DNA of 27,056 bases from an uncultured Collinsella sp. GTDB taxonomy: Bacteria; Actinomycetota; Coriobacteriia; Coriobacteriales; Coriobacteriaceae. The position numbers and the translations under genes were made by a program. Of this stretch, positions 17,132 through 24,114 are shown in pieces; the first letter of the stretch is position 1, and every line of letters begins with the position of its first letter. The DNA lies in assembly GCA_900544205.1 (NCBI GenBank), contig UQUG01000024.1, positions 1 to 27,056 on the forward strand, in the 5' to 3' direction. The notes beneath the pieces were generated by a model. It was not told the DNA's origin. It made no database searches and saw only the letters and a list, made by a program, of their open reading frames with translations.

Positions 17132-18118
17132 GCGGAGGGCGTTATCTAGGGTGGCGGCTACTTGTAGGGGGTTGTCGGTGCCGGCGAAGAGACGGATGGT
17201 GGTTGACTGCTTGCCGTGTGGGGCCGAGAGGCGCGTTATTGCGCCGCCGGCGGACGATGTGCGGAATTCATCCGGCAGCATGCTGAAGAACTCGCCCGCA
17301 TTGCAGCCGATCAGGTCAAACTCCACCGCCGGACCAAAACCGTGCTCTAGGATGCCCGTCGCGACGGCGTGATCGTGATGCGAGGTCAGCCCGGGATAGC
17401 GCACGTTGCGCACCATCTCGTTCGCTGCCAAATATTCAGCCAGCGCGCGGGAGCGATCGAAGTGCGCTTGCATGCGGGTATCGAGCGTATCGAGCCCGTG
17501 CTTTAGCACCTCGGCCTCATCGACGGACAGATCGAGCGTGGACATTCCGCACCCCTCAAGCAGGGCATGCGCGCACTCGGCGGCGGCGTCCACACGGTGG
17601 CGTTTGAGCTGCGAGCGCGAGACAGACACCGCAACGAGCTTGCGCGGAGCCTCGCCAGCGCACACGCGATCGAGCGCCTCGAGTGACAGCACGGCACCCA
17701 GGCGCAGCGGATCGCACCCAAATACGCTAGCCACGGTGTTATCCACTATGAGCAGCGCATGAGCCTCACGGGCCGCGCATCCCAGAGCGCGAAGATCAGG
17801 TACACGCAAGCCAAAGCCGCCGATCGAGTTGACGAACCACCACAGGTGCGGTCCATCGGCATCAAACGAGCTGGTAAAACCTTCGGACGCAGCAGCAAAC
17901 GCCGCAAACGACGGCTCCCCCACCAGCACCACATCACAGCCGTCAAAGCCGCACGCAAACGCATCGGCAAAGTCATCGGCAAATGCAACTAGGCGGTCGC
18001 CGGGGCGCACAATCCCCAGCCGCGACAGCGCCGCAGGCACATGCGGGGCCGCGACCAATCGTGCCTCACGCGCGCCGGCCCTCAAAGCCCAAGCCTCTTC
18101 TAACTGCTGAACGCCCAT
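17126..18118 (-). CDS. Degenerate Cys/Met-metabolism PLP-fold protein (cystathionine gamma-synthase family), probably not a PLP enzyme
   Basis: The length of 330 aa is short for this family (usually 380-400). The mid-domain keeps LLIVDNTVAS (Asp126-Asn127-Thr128, matching the family DNTfatP) and the C-terminal helix VLKHGLDTLDTRMQAHFDRS, YPGLTSHHDHAVA and ITRLSAPHGKQSTTIRLFAG are recognisable. The lysine that binds PLP (family HS-x-TKY) is missing: counting without gaps from DNT, its place is Arg151, in SLEALDR. The N-terminal part, where the family has a tyrosine/arginine PLP-phosphate motif, is also unlike it. It may be a structural or regulatory relic. ATG 18116-18118 has AAGGGA upstream; a terminator-like hairpin lies just before it. 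Confidence 0.75.
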   Translation of the reverse strand: MGVQQLEEAWALRAGAREARLVAAPHVPAALSRLGIVRPGDRLVAFADDFADAFACGFDGCDVVLVGEPSFAAFAAASEGFTSSFDADGPHLWWFVNSIGGFGLRVPDLRALGCAAREAHALLIVDNTVASVFGCDPLRLGAVLSLEALDRVCAGEAPRKLVAVSVSRSQLKRHRVDAAAECAHALLEGCGMSTLDLSVDEAEVLKHGLDTLDTRMQAHFDRSRALAEYLAANEMVRNVRYPGLTSHHDHAVATGILEHGFGPAVEFDLIGCNAGEFFSMLPDEFRTSSAGGAITRLSAPHGKQSTTIRLFAGTDNPLQVAATLDNALRK

Positions 18119-18138
18119 GCGGCACCGTCCCTTCAAAA

Positions 18139-18175
18139 CAAAAACCCACGATGCGGATGTTCCCCGCACCGTGGG
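18139..18175 (-). terminator. Intrinsic terminator between the sucrose hydrolase and PLP-fold genes
   Basis: A 12-bp stem with one wobble (18145-18175, 7-nt loop) is followed on the minus strand by TTTTTG. It ends the sucrose operon. Because a TATACT -10-like box lies upstream of it at 18186-18191 and the next start codon lies only about 22 nt downstream, it could also act as a leader attenuator for the PLP-fold gene. Confidence 0.85.
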
Positions 18176-18185
18176 CAACGGCTGC

Positions 18186-18191
18186 AGTATA
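18186..18191 (-). promoter_or_regulatory. Candidate -10 box (TATACT) before the PLP-fold gene
   Basis: TATACT on the minus strand lies in the 22 bp after the sucrose hydrolase stop codon. A matching -35 box is not evident. If real, the transcript would begin at the foot of the terminator hairpin at 18145-18175. Confidence 0.35.
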
Positions 18192-18213
18192 GCGCCGATA
18201 TACGACGAGACGT

Positions 18214-19746
18214 CTAGATGTTGAGCGTGTGGTAGTTCACGTTCGCACCCGGCGCATCAACGGCCACGCCATAGGTCTCTGGATAGATACGCGTCGAGAA
18301 CACAAGTGCACCGTCGTTGACAAACACCTCGACGGAGGACACGTCGCCAACGATACGGACGTTGCGCACCTCGTCGACCGGCTCCCAGCGCACGGTACGG
18401 CCACAGCCGGCAGAAGCGCGCCCCTCGTCAAGAAAGCGCATCTCAAAGCGCGCGGGCAGCTCGCCCTCGGCCGGCATAAACGCCAGCTTCAGCTCGCCAT
18501 CAACGGTCGCGGCAAACGCACCATCAACGTCGTCGACCCTAACATCAAAGCAGGTATCACCAGCAACTTTCAGCGACCCCGTCCCCACGCGCACCGAGAC
18601 ATAATGATGCTCGATCTCGCGCGCCGGCTGCTGCAGCACTACGCCATCGACACCAACCGTAAGCTCGCGCGGCACCGTCAGGCAGTGCTGCCAGCCCGCC
18701 ACCAGCGTAGGCGCATTGCCATAGGTCGGCTCGTCGGGCATGCCCATCCAGCCAATCAGAATGTGACGACCGTCCTCAGCAACAAACTCCTGCGGCGCGT
18801 AAAAATCAAAGCCGGCGTCCCACAGGCGGAACTCGCCGAGCTCGTACTCGCCGGTGCCATCTGTAATGTCGCCCGCAAACGGCATGTAGCCCGCAGCGTA
18901 GACATTGCCACGATCCCAGCGACCGCCCTCAAGACCCTGCGGCGAGAACGACAGGAACTTCGCGGGAGCGTCACCATCCGCATCCAGCTCAAGATATCCC
19001 GGGCATTCCCACATAAAGCCAAAACGCTCAGGCGTCGACACGCGGTTCTCGAGCTCCCAGCTCAGCATGTCGTCAGAGCCATAGACCAGGATCTCGCCCA
19101 CATCACGCCCAGCGCCCTCGCCGTGCATGGCGCAAAAGCGGCTCTCAACATGCGGCCCGTCAACGCGACGACGCGCGCCTAGCACCATGTGATAGCGACC
19201 AGCCTCATCACGCCACACCTTGGGATCGCGCACGTGGCACGTCAGATCCTCGGGATAGCCCTCCGACGCCAGCACCACGCGCTTTTGGCTAAACGTCTGT
19301 CCATCGGCGCTCTCGACATACACGGTATCGGCGCGACGACCGGTGTTGACGTAGTCAAAGACGCCATCCGCATCGGGGAGCTTAACGTTGCCGGTATAGA
19401 GCACGCGAATGCGACCGTCCACGACCAAAGCCGAGCCCGAGTACACGCCATGGCAATCGAACGGCTCGTCGGGCAGCAGCGGGGCGCCAACATATTCCCA
19501 GTTCATAAGGTCGCGGCTTGTGGCATGGCCCCACATCTTTACGCCGCCGTTCACATCAAACGGGGCATACTGGAAGTACGCGTGAAACACGCCGCCCGCT
19601 TGGCAAAGACCGTTGGGGTCGTTGAGCCAGCCCGCCGGCGGCATAATATGGAAGCGCTGGCCATACGCGCCATGACCGCACTCAGAGGCGGCGGCGTCAA
19701 CAGCGGCGACCAGCTTTGCAAGGTCGCGACCAAGTGCATTAGACAT
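18214..19746 (-). CDS. scrB: Sucrose-6-phosphate hydrolase (GH32)
   Basis: It splits sucrose-6-phosphate, delivered by the PTS, into glucose-6-phosphate and fructose in the cytoplasm; no signal peptide is visible. The GH32 catalytic triad is clear: nucleophile Asp43 in GWLNDPNG, transition-state stabiliser Asp174 in HVRDPKVW, and acid/base Glu247 in WECPGYLEL. A five-bladed propeller is followed by a beta-sandwich from about residue 360 (SSVEVFVNDGALVFSTRIYP near the end). At 510 aa it is slightly long. AGGA lies before the ATG. It follows the PTS gene by 106 bp and ends at a strong terminator. Activity on fructo-oligosaccharides cannot be excluded from sequence. Confidence 0.93.
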   Translation of the reverse strand: MSNALGRDLAKLVAAVDAAASECGHGAYGQRFHIMPPAGWLNDPNGLCQAGGVFHAYFQYAPFDVNGGVKMWGHATSRDLMNWEYVGAPLLPDEPFDCHGVYSGSALVVDGRIRVLYTGNVKLPDADGVFDYVNTGRRADTVYVESADGQTFSQKRVVLASEGYPEDLTCHVRDPKVWRDEAGRYHMVLGARRRVDGPHVESRFCAMHGEGAGRDVGEILVYGSDDMLSWELENRVSTPERFGFMWECPGYLELDADGDAPAKFLSFSPQGLEGGRWDRGNVYAAGYMPFAGDITDGTGEYELGEFRLWDAGFDFYAPQEFVAEDGRHILIGWMGMPDEPTYGNAPTLVAGWQHCLTVPRELTVGVDGVVLQQPAREIEHHYVSVRVGTGSLKVAGDTCFDVRVDDVDGAFAATVDGELKLAFMPAEGELPARFEMRFLDEGRASAGCGRTVRWEPVDEVRNVRIVGDVSSVEVFVNDGALVFSTRIYPETYGVAVDAPGANVNYHTLNI

Positions 19747-19808
19747 ATCAAAGTCCTAACGGATCGAAAGTAACAAGACACCAGAGATCGGCACCAGATA
19801 CGGGAAAC

Positions 19809-19833
19809 GCCCGCGAGCATACAACCCGCGGGC
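19809..19833 (-). other. Hairpin between the PTS and hydrolase genes
   Basis: A perfect 7-bp GC stem (GCCCGCG with CGCGGGC) and 11-nt loop sit 20 bp after the PTS stop codon, followed on the minus strand by GTTTCCC. The U tract is poor, so at most partial termination or RNA stabilisation within the sucrose operon is likely. Confidence 0.55.
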
Positions 19834-19852
19834 ACCCCTCAATCAAAAACTC

Positions 19853-21253
19853 TTAGGCCTGCTCGGAAGCCTTGGGCTCATCCTTGTACAGGACAAACGA
19901 GATGGCAAAGGACACGACCGCGGCGACCGCAAACATGATCGCGTACTGCACGGGCTGTGCCAGGCACAGCAGGATACCGAAGATGCCGGTAACGCCGGTG
20001 CCGGAAGCGGCAAGCGAGGTGAGAGCGCAGACCAGGGCACCGCAACCGCCGCCGATGCAGCCGGCGATGAAAGGCTTAAAGAAGCGCAGGTTCACACCAA
20101 AGATGGCCGGCTCGGTAATGCCCATGAAGGCGGACAGAGCGGAAGGAAGCGCCAGGCCCTTGATCTTGGCATCGCGGGTCTTAAAGGCAACGGCAAGTGC
20201 GGCGCCACCCTGGGCGATATTGGCAGCGCTGGCGATGGGCAGCCAATAGGTCACGCCGTACTGGGCGAGCTGGCCCAGGTCGATGGCGGTGTACATCTGG
20301 TGGATACCGGTAACGACCGTGGGGGCATAGAACAGGCCGACGATAAAGGAACCGATGCCGAAGGGCAGGGTCAGCAGGGTCTGGATCAGACCGAGGATGG
20401 CGTTCTCGGCCCAGACAAAGATGGGGCCGACGGCAACAAGAGTCACGAGCACGGTCACGAACACCGAGACAAGCGGAGTCACAAAGAGATCGAACATCTC
20501 GGGAACGATCTTGTGCAGGCGCTTCTCGAGGAAGGCGAGAATGGCACAGGCGATGACGATGGGGATCACATGACCCTGATAGCCGACCCACTCAAAGCTG
20601 TACACGCCGGGGATGACGTTGACCATGGTCTGCACGCCCTCGGAGGCAACCGTATAGGCGCTCTGCAGCGAGGAGTTGATGAATGCACCACCGACGACGG
20701 CGCCCAGGTACGGGTTGGCGCCAAAGGCCTTAGCCGCGGAGTAACCGATCAGGATCTGCAGAATGCCAAAGGACGTGCCCGAGACCAGGTCGGCAATCTT
20801 ATAAATAAAGTTATTGGTGTCGAGCGCGATAAAGCCGTTGGAGGCCATAAAGTTGAGGGCGCTCATAATGCCCAGCAGCAGGCCCGAAGCCACGATGGCG
20901 GGGATGATGGGGACAAAGACGTCGCCGAGCACCTTAATGGCACGCATAAAGATGTTCTGCTGCTGCGCCGCTGCCTCCTTGACCTCGGCCTTGGTGGCAG
21001 CCTCGACGCCGCTGAGCGCAATGAACTCGTCGTAGACCTTGTTGACGGTGCCAGTGCCAAAAATAATCTGGAGCTGGCCCTGGGCCTCAAAGACGCCCTT
21101 GGCGCCGTCGATATTCTCGAGGGCCTCCTTGTCGACCTTGGCGTTATCGGCAATCACAAGGCGCAGACGCGTGGCGCAGTGTGCGGCCGAAACAACGTTG
21201 CCGGCGCCACCGATGTTGTCGAGCACCTCTTGGGCTGATTTGCGGTAGTCCAT
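19853..21253 (-). CDS. scrA: PTS sucrose-type EIIBC permease
   Basis: It imports and phosphorylates sucrose. The N-terminal EIIB domain (1-~85) carries the phospho-Cys26 in SAAHCATRLRL, with IFGTGTVNKVYDEF further on. From about residue 105 a ten-helix EIIC domain follows (VFVPIIPAIVASGLLLGIM, YLGAVVGGAFINSSL, GITEPAIFGVNLRFFKPF). No EIIA domain is fused and none is adjacent, so a glucose-type EIIA from elsewhere would be needed. At 466 aa it is typical of EIIBC-Scr/Tre. The ATG at 21251-21253 has GGAGGAAAGGGAAG upstream; a start 11 codons earlier would include this site. Sucrose rather than trehalose is inferred from the GH32 gene downstream. Confidence 0.9.
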   Translation of the reverse strand: MDYRKSAQEVLDNIGGAGNVVSAAHCATRLRLVIADNAKVDKEALENIDGAKGVFEAQGQLQIIFGTGTVNKVYDEFIALSGVEAATKAEVKEAAAQQQNIFMRAIKVLGDVFVPIIPAIVASGLLLGIMSALNFMASNGFIALDTNNFIYKIADLVSGTSFGILQILIGYSAAKAFGANPYLGAVVGGAFINSSLQSAYTVASEGVQTMVNVIPGVYSFEWVGYQGHVIPIVIACAILAFLEKRLHKIVPEMFDLFVTPLVSVFVTVLVTLVAVGPIFVWAENAILGLIQTLLTLPFGIGSFIVGLFYAPTVVTGIHQMYTAIDLGQLAQYGVTYWLPIASAANIAQGGAALAVAFKTRDAKIKGLALPSALSAFMGITEPAIFGVNLRFFKPFIAGCIGGGCGALVCALTSLAASGTGVTGIFGILLCLAQPVQYAIMFAVAAVVSFAISFVLYKDEPKASEQA

Positions 21254-21309
21254 GACTTCCCTTTCCTCCAACGGGCGCATCTGCACCCGGCCATCTTTGA
21301 CACTTACAC

Positions 21310-21323
21310 TGTAATCGTTTTCA
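21310..21323 (-). promoter_or_regulatory. LacI-family operator O1 upstream of the PTS gene
   Basis: TGAAAACGATTACA on the minus strand matches the LacI/GalR operator form around the central CG. It lies 57 bp upstream of the PTS start and is an exact copy of the site at 21336-21349, centre to centre 26 bp. Confidence 0.85.
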
Positions 21324-21335
21324 GTCTCATATGTC

Positions 21336-21349
21336 TGTAATCGTTTTCA
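21336..21349 (-). promoter_or_regulatory. LacI-family operator O2 upstream of the PTS gene
   Basis: This is the second exact copy of TGAAAACGATTACA, same orientation as the first. Two sites 26 bp apart suggest cooperative or roadblock repression of the sucrose operon by the LacI-family protein encoded just upstream. Confidence 0.85.
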
Positions 21350-21436
21350 TAGTAGGGTGAACGGTAGGAAATAGCCGGCGAATGGTAGTTTTGAGACAAA
21401 CATAAGGGCTCAGAGGCAGGCAGACGTGCCCAAAAT

Positions 21437-22417
21437 CTAGACATTCATAAGCTGATGGCCGAGTTTGAGCGTCTTTAGACCGCTCTCCCCCTCCACGCCA
21501 TCGAGCGTGTTGAGCAACATATTGGTCGCCTCGACGCCGCTGGTCAGGTAGCCGTAATGCACGGTGGGAATGCCGCCCGTCAGCGCGCTCAAAAATGCGT
21601 TGTCGCCAAAACCGCTCACGCGGTGCACGCCCTCGCCCATACCGCGCACCTCGTCAAGCGCGCGCAAGGCGCCCGCCGCCATGGTGTCGGTCGCGCAGGC
21701 GATAAACGAAACATCGGGCACTTCGCCCAGCAGCTCGCGCGACGCACGATAGCCGGAATCGAGGGTAAAGGACCCGCGGCGAATCAGCTCGGGATCGAGC
21801 GCAACACCCGCGGCGCGTAAGCCCGCTTCAAAACCACGACGACGGTCGTAACCGGCGGCACGGTCTTCCTCGGTAACACCGATATAGGCAATCTTGCCCT
21901 CAACATGCTTCGCGAGCGCCTGGCCCAGCTCAAAGGCGGCCTCGTAATCGTCATGGTAGACGCAAGCCGCGCCCTCGACGTTTTGACCGATCAGCACAAT
22001 GGGCACACGGCAAGACGCAATGGCCGCACGATGTTCGTCGGTGATCATGGTCGCCACGAGCACGATGCCATCGACCGGGTGGTTCTGGAACAGGTCGAGA
22101 TACTCGAGCTCACGCTCGGCCACGTTATCAGTATTCGCGAGCAGCATCTGGTAGCCACGGCGACCGAGCACCTGGCCAATACCGGCGGTAATGCGGCTCA
22201 CGGATTCCGAGTTAATCTTAGGCACGATGACGCCGATGAGCTTGGTGGAACCGGTGCGCAGCGCGCGAGCCTGACTAGATCGCACGTATCCGGTCAGCTC
22301 AATCGCCTGCTTAATGCGCTCGGCCTTGTCCGCCGAGATATATCCACCGTTGAGGTAGCGCGAGACCGCGGCGCTCGAAACGCCAGCCAACTCGGCCACA
22401 TCTTTCATCTTTACCAC
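21437..22417 (-). CDS. LacI-family transcriptional regulator of the sucrose genes
   Basis: The N-terminal helix-turn-helix KMKDVAELAGVSSAAVSRYLNGG is followed by a hinge helix (SSQARALRTGSTKLIGVIVP) and a periplasmic-binding-like effector domain (NPVDGIVLVAT-like HPVDGIVLVATMI, IAYIGVTEEDRAAGYDRRRGFEAG). The length is about 326 aa. I chose the GTG at 22415-22417, with AGGGG 5 nt upstream. The longer ATG start at 22450 would put the first codons over the -10 box and operator. The gene precedes scrA and scrB on the same strand, with 183 bp between it and scrA. Derepression by sucrose or a sucrose phosphate is inferred. Confidence 0.9.
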   Translation of the reverse strand: MVKMKDVAELAGVSSAAVSRYLNGGYISADKAERIKQAIELTGYVRSSQARALRTGSTKLIGVIVPKINSESVSRITAGIGQVLGRRGYQMLLANTDNVAERELEYLDLFQNHPVDGIVLVATMITDEHRAAIASCRVPIVLIGQNVEGAACVYHDDYEAAFELGQALAKHVEGKIAYIGVTEEDRAAGYDRRRGFEAGLRAAGVALDPELIRRGSFTLDSGYRASRELLGEVPDVSFIACATDTMAAGALRALDEVRGMGEGVHRVSGFGDNAFLSALTGGIPTVHYGYLTSGVEATNMLLNTLDGVEGESGLKTLKLGHQLMNV

Positions 22418-22432
22418 GAGCACCCCTGTCAT

Positions 22433-22446
22433 TGAAATCGCTTTCA
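22433..22446 (-). promoter_or_regulatory. LacI-family operator over the regulator's own start of transcription
   Basis: TGAAAGCGATTTCA on the minus strand is a near-perfect 14-bp palindrome of the same type as the two scrA operators. It lies just downstream of the TATCAT -10 box, where the transcript should begin, which suggests autorepression. Confidence 0.75.
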
Positions 22447-22448
22447 CC

Positions 22449-22477
22449 ATGATACCCGTGACGGCGCTTCGGATAAA
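22449..22477 (-). promoter_or_regulatory. Probable promoter of the LacI-family gene
   Basis: The -10 box TATCAT (22449-22454, five of six consensus bases) lies 17 bp from a weak -35-like TTATCC (22472-22477). The operator at 22433-22446 covers the expected start site. Confidence 0.5.
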
Positions 22478-22525
22478 TCAATATCACCCAGGTCGAGCAA
22501 ACGTCAGCGAGCGCGCAGCCGCCGT

Positions 22526-22596
22526 GGCGAGGTGCCGCGAAAGAGGAGCGAAGCGTACTTTATGTACGCGAGCGACGGTTTGAGCGGCAGATCGCC
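22526..22596. repeat. Imperfect 71-bp palindromic repeat with paired blocks
   Basis: Two 33-nt arms surround a TTTAT loop (22559-22563). Matching blocks GCGTAC, TGCCGC and GGCGA are kept in register in both arms, with symmetric non-matching segments between them. This block pattern looks like a dispersed, structure-conserving repeat. It lies between the DUF4956 gene end and the LacI-family gene promoter. Confidence 0.6.
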
Positions 22597-22624
22597 CGGC
22601 AGATGCGTGCGCAGCGTCGAGCGG

Positions 22625-22648
22625 TCCGGCGTTTGTTAAAACGCCGGA
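22625..22648 (-). terminator. Hairpin at the end of the pelG-cotH-VTC-DUF4956 operon
   Basis: A perfect 10-bp stem TCCGGCGTTT/AAACGCCGGA with a 4-nt loop lies 7 bp past the DUF4956 stop codon. The T run is inside the stem rather than after it, so termination strength is uncertain. Confidence 0.6.
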
Positions 22649-22654
22649 ACATAG

Positions 22655-23320
22655 TTACCCGTGGTATTCGCCGTTATATTGGATCAATGTGAGGTCTTCC
22701 ACGCCATCGAGCGTGCGGATGGCGTCGGCATAGGGCATATCCACACCGTCCGAGAACACTTCGACGGCCATCTCGACTTTGTCGCCGCGCATAGTCTTGG
22801 ACTTGACGGTGAACTTGGTGCGCCCAAAGGCGCGCACGATATCGTCACCGGTGGTCTGGCCCGTGTAGTGAATGACCATCATGTACACGCGCGCCTTGTC
22901 CTGGTGGCTCGCGAAGCCGGCGATCATCGCCACGATGACCACCGCCGTGAGCCCCACGAGCGCATACATGCCGGCGCCCGCCGTAATGCCCGTGGTAATG
23001 GCCCAAAACAGATACAGCAGGTCGAGCGGATCCTTGACCGCCGTACGGTAGCGGACGATGGACAGAGCACCGACCATACCGAGCGAGATGACCACGTTGG
23101 TCGAGATAGCGAGCGTCACCATGCAGGTAAGCACGCACATGCCCACGAGCGTCACGGCAAAGCTGCGCGAGTACACCACGCCCGTAAAGAAACGCTTGTA
23201 CACGTGGTAGATCAAAATGCCCATGACCAGCGCCACGAGCAGCGACAGTCCGATCTTGGCAGGGTCGACCTGACCAAACGCCTCCAGTACGGAGTTCTTA
23301 AAAAAGTCCCTGGTGCTCAT
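22655..23320 (-). CDS. DUF4956 family membrane protein
   Basis: Function is unknown. Four likely membrane segments are visible: about residues 23-40 (IGLSLLVALVMGILIYHV), 54-73, 76-90, and a long stretch 101-136 that could form two helices. The family signature SLGMVGALSIVRYRTAVKDP (79-98) joins the helices, and a soluble C-terminal domain of about 80 residues follows. At 221 aa it has the usual length. GAGGGGAT lies upstream of the ATG, two bases after the VTC-gene stop. Genes of this family often accompany VTC-domain and CotH-domain genes, as they do here, which suggests a membrane partner of the predicted polyphosphate polymerase. That role is inference. Confidence 0.9.
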   Translation of the reverse strand: MSTRDFFKNSVLEAFGQVDPAKIGLSLLVALVMGILIYHVYKRFFTGVVYSRSFAVTLVGMCVLTCMVTLAISTNVVISLGMVGALSIVRYRTAVKDPLDLLYLFWAITTGITAGAGMYALVGLTAVVIVAMIAGFASHQDKARVYMMVIHYTGQTTGDDIVRAFGRTKFTVKSKTMRGDKVEMAVEVFSDGVDMPYADAIRTLDGVEDLTLIQYNGEYHG

Positions 23321-23322
23321 GA

Positions 23323-24114
23323 CTAAATATCCCCTCGGTTCTCAAAATCCGATTCCCAGTAATTAAATCCGCGCAGGTAAGCGGTCTTTTCGTAACACAG
23401 GCAGTACTTGGAGACCGCCGTGAGCTCCGCCGCGCCCGGTGGCACCATATCGCGCACCAGCTGCGGGCAAAACTCGGTAAATTTGACCTCCATCACAAGC
23501 TTGCCGGGTTCTAGCACGGGCAGCGCGGGCAAGGTCGCGTCAAAGATATCAAAACTCCCCACCGCGGCGCGCACGTTCATGTCAAACGTAATGCGCACGG
23601 TGCCTTCGTCCATCACCCACGGCTCGCGCTCGTAATCCACGATGGTCCGCGGGCGCATCATGTTGCAGATGCACTCGATGTAGAACTCACGGCAGAGCTG
23701 GTGTGGACTCCGCAGCAAAAAGTCGTAATCGCCGGCCAGGATCTGCTCAAACTCGTCGCGCGTGAGCGGCGCGTCCTCCTTATAGATCCAGCCGCCGTAC
23801 TTCTTTTTGCGCTCGAGCTTAATCACCTTGTCGCTGCCGTTATAGATGCGCACGCGATACTTTTTGCGCATGAGAATACCGGCGTCTTTTTCCTCGTAGG
23901 CCGAGTTGCAGTGGTCGTCAAAGTACAGGCTGCGAATGGTGTAACCGCCTGCCTGCGCATGCTTGTCCAGTTTAAATACCGGCGCCATGCGACAGGCAAG
24001 CGCAGCATGTTCGCCCTCGTTGATAAGGTACTTGAGCTCGTGGCGGTAACGTTCCTGCGTGGCACGCACGGGAGGTGCCGCCAGGCGCTCAAGCAGCGCG
24101 CTAGCCCTCCTCAT
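23323..24114 (-). CDS. VTC-domain (polyphosphate polymerase-like) protein
   Basis: The VTC domain of yeast Vtc4 makes polyphosphate from ATP inside a basic tunnel. Here the tunnel-fold motifs are seen in order: RHELKYLI (24-31), RSLYFDD (61-67), KYRVRIYNGSD (85-95), KLERKKKYGGWIYKED (99-114), RTIVDYEREPWV, VRITFDMNV and LVMEVKF, ending KYCLCYEKTAY. Basic and Glu residues typical of the catalytic barrel are kept, but activity is unproven. There is no SPX or membrane domain; it is cytoplasmic, about 263 aa. The ATG at 24112-24114 has GGGGGA upstream and overlaps the CotH gene by 14 bp; a start 36 bp earlier would lie deeper in that gene. Confidence 0.88.
   Translation of the reverse strand: MRRASALLERLAAPPVRATQERYRHELKYLINEGEHAALACRMAPVFKLDKHAQAGGYTIRSLYFDDHCNSAYEEKDAGILMRKKYRVRIYNGSDKVIKLERKKKYGGWIYKEDAPLTRDEFEQILAGDYDFLLRSPHQLCREFYIECICNMMRPRTIVDYEREPWVMDEGTVRITFDMNVRAAVGSFDIFDATLPALPVLEPGKLVMEVKFTEFCPQLVRDMVPPGAAELTAVSKYCLCYEKTAYLRGFNYWESDFENRGDI

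Noticed and set aside
17126..18118. Functional cystathionine gamma-synthase or gamma-lyase (metB/mgl)
   Set aside because: The PLP-binding lysine motif is absent and the N-terminal region does not match, so an enzyme name would be misleading.
18119..18213. SAM or other sulphur-related riboswitch before the PLP-fold gene
   Set aside because: The gap is under 100 bp and filled by the stop codon region, a -10-like box and one terminator hairpin; there is no room for an aptamer.
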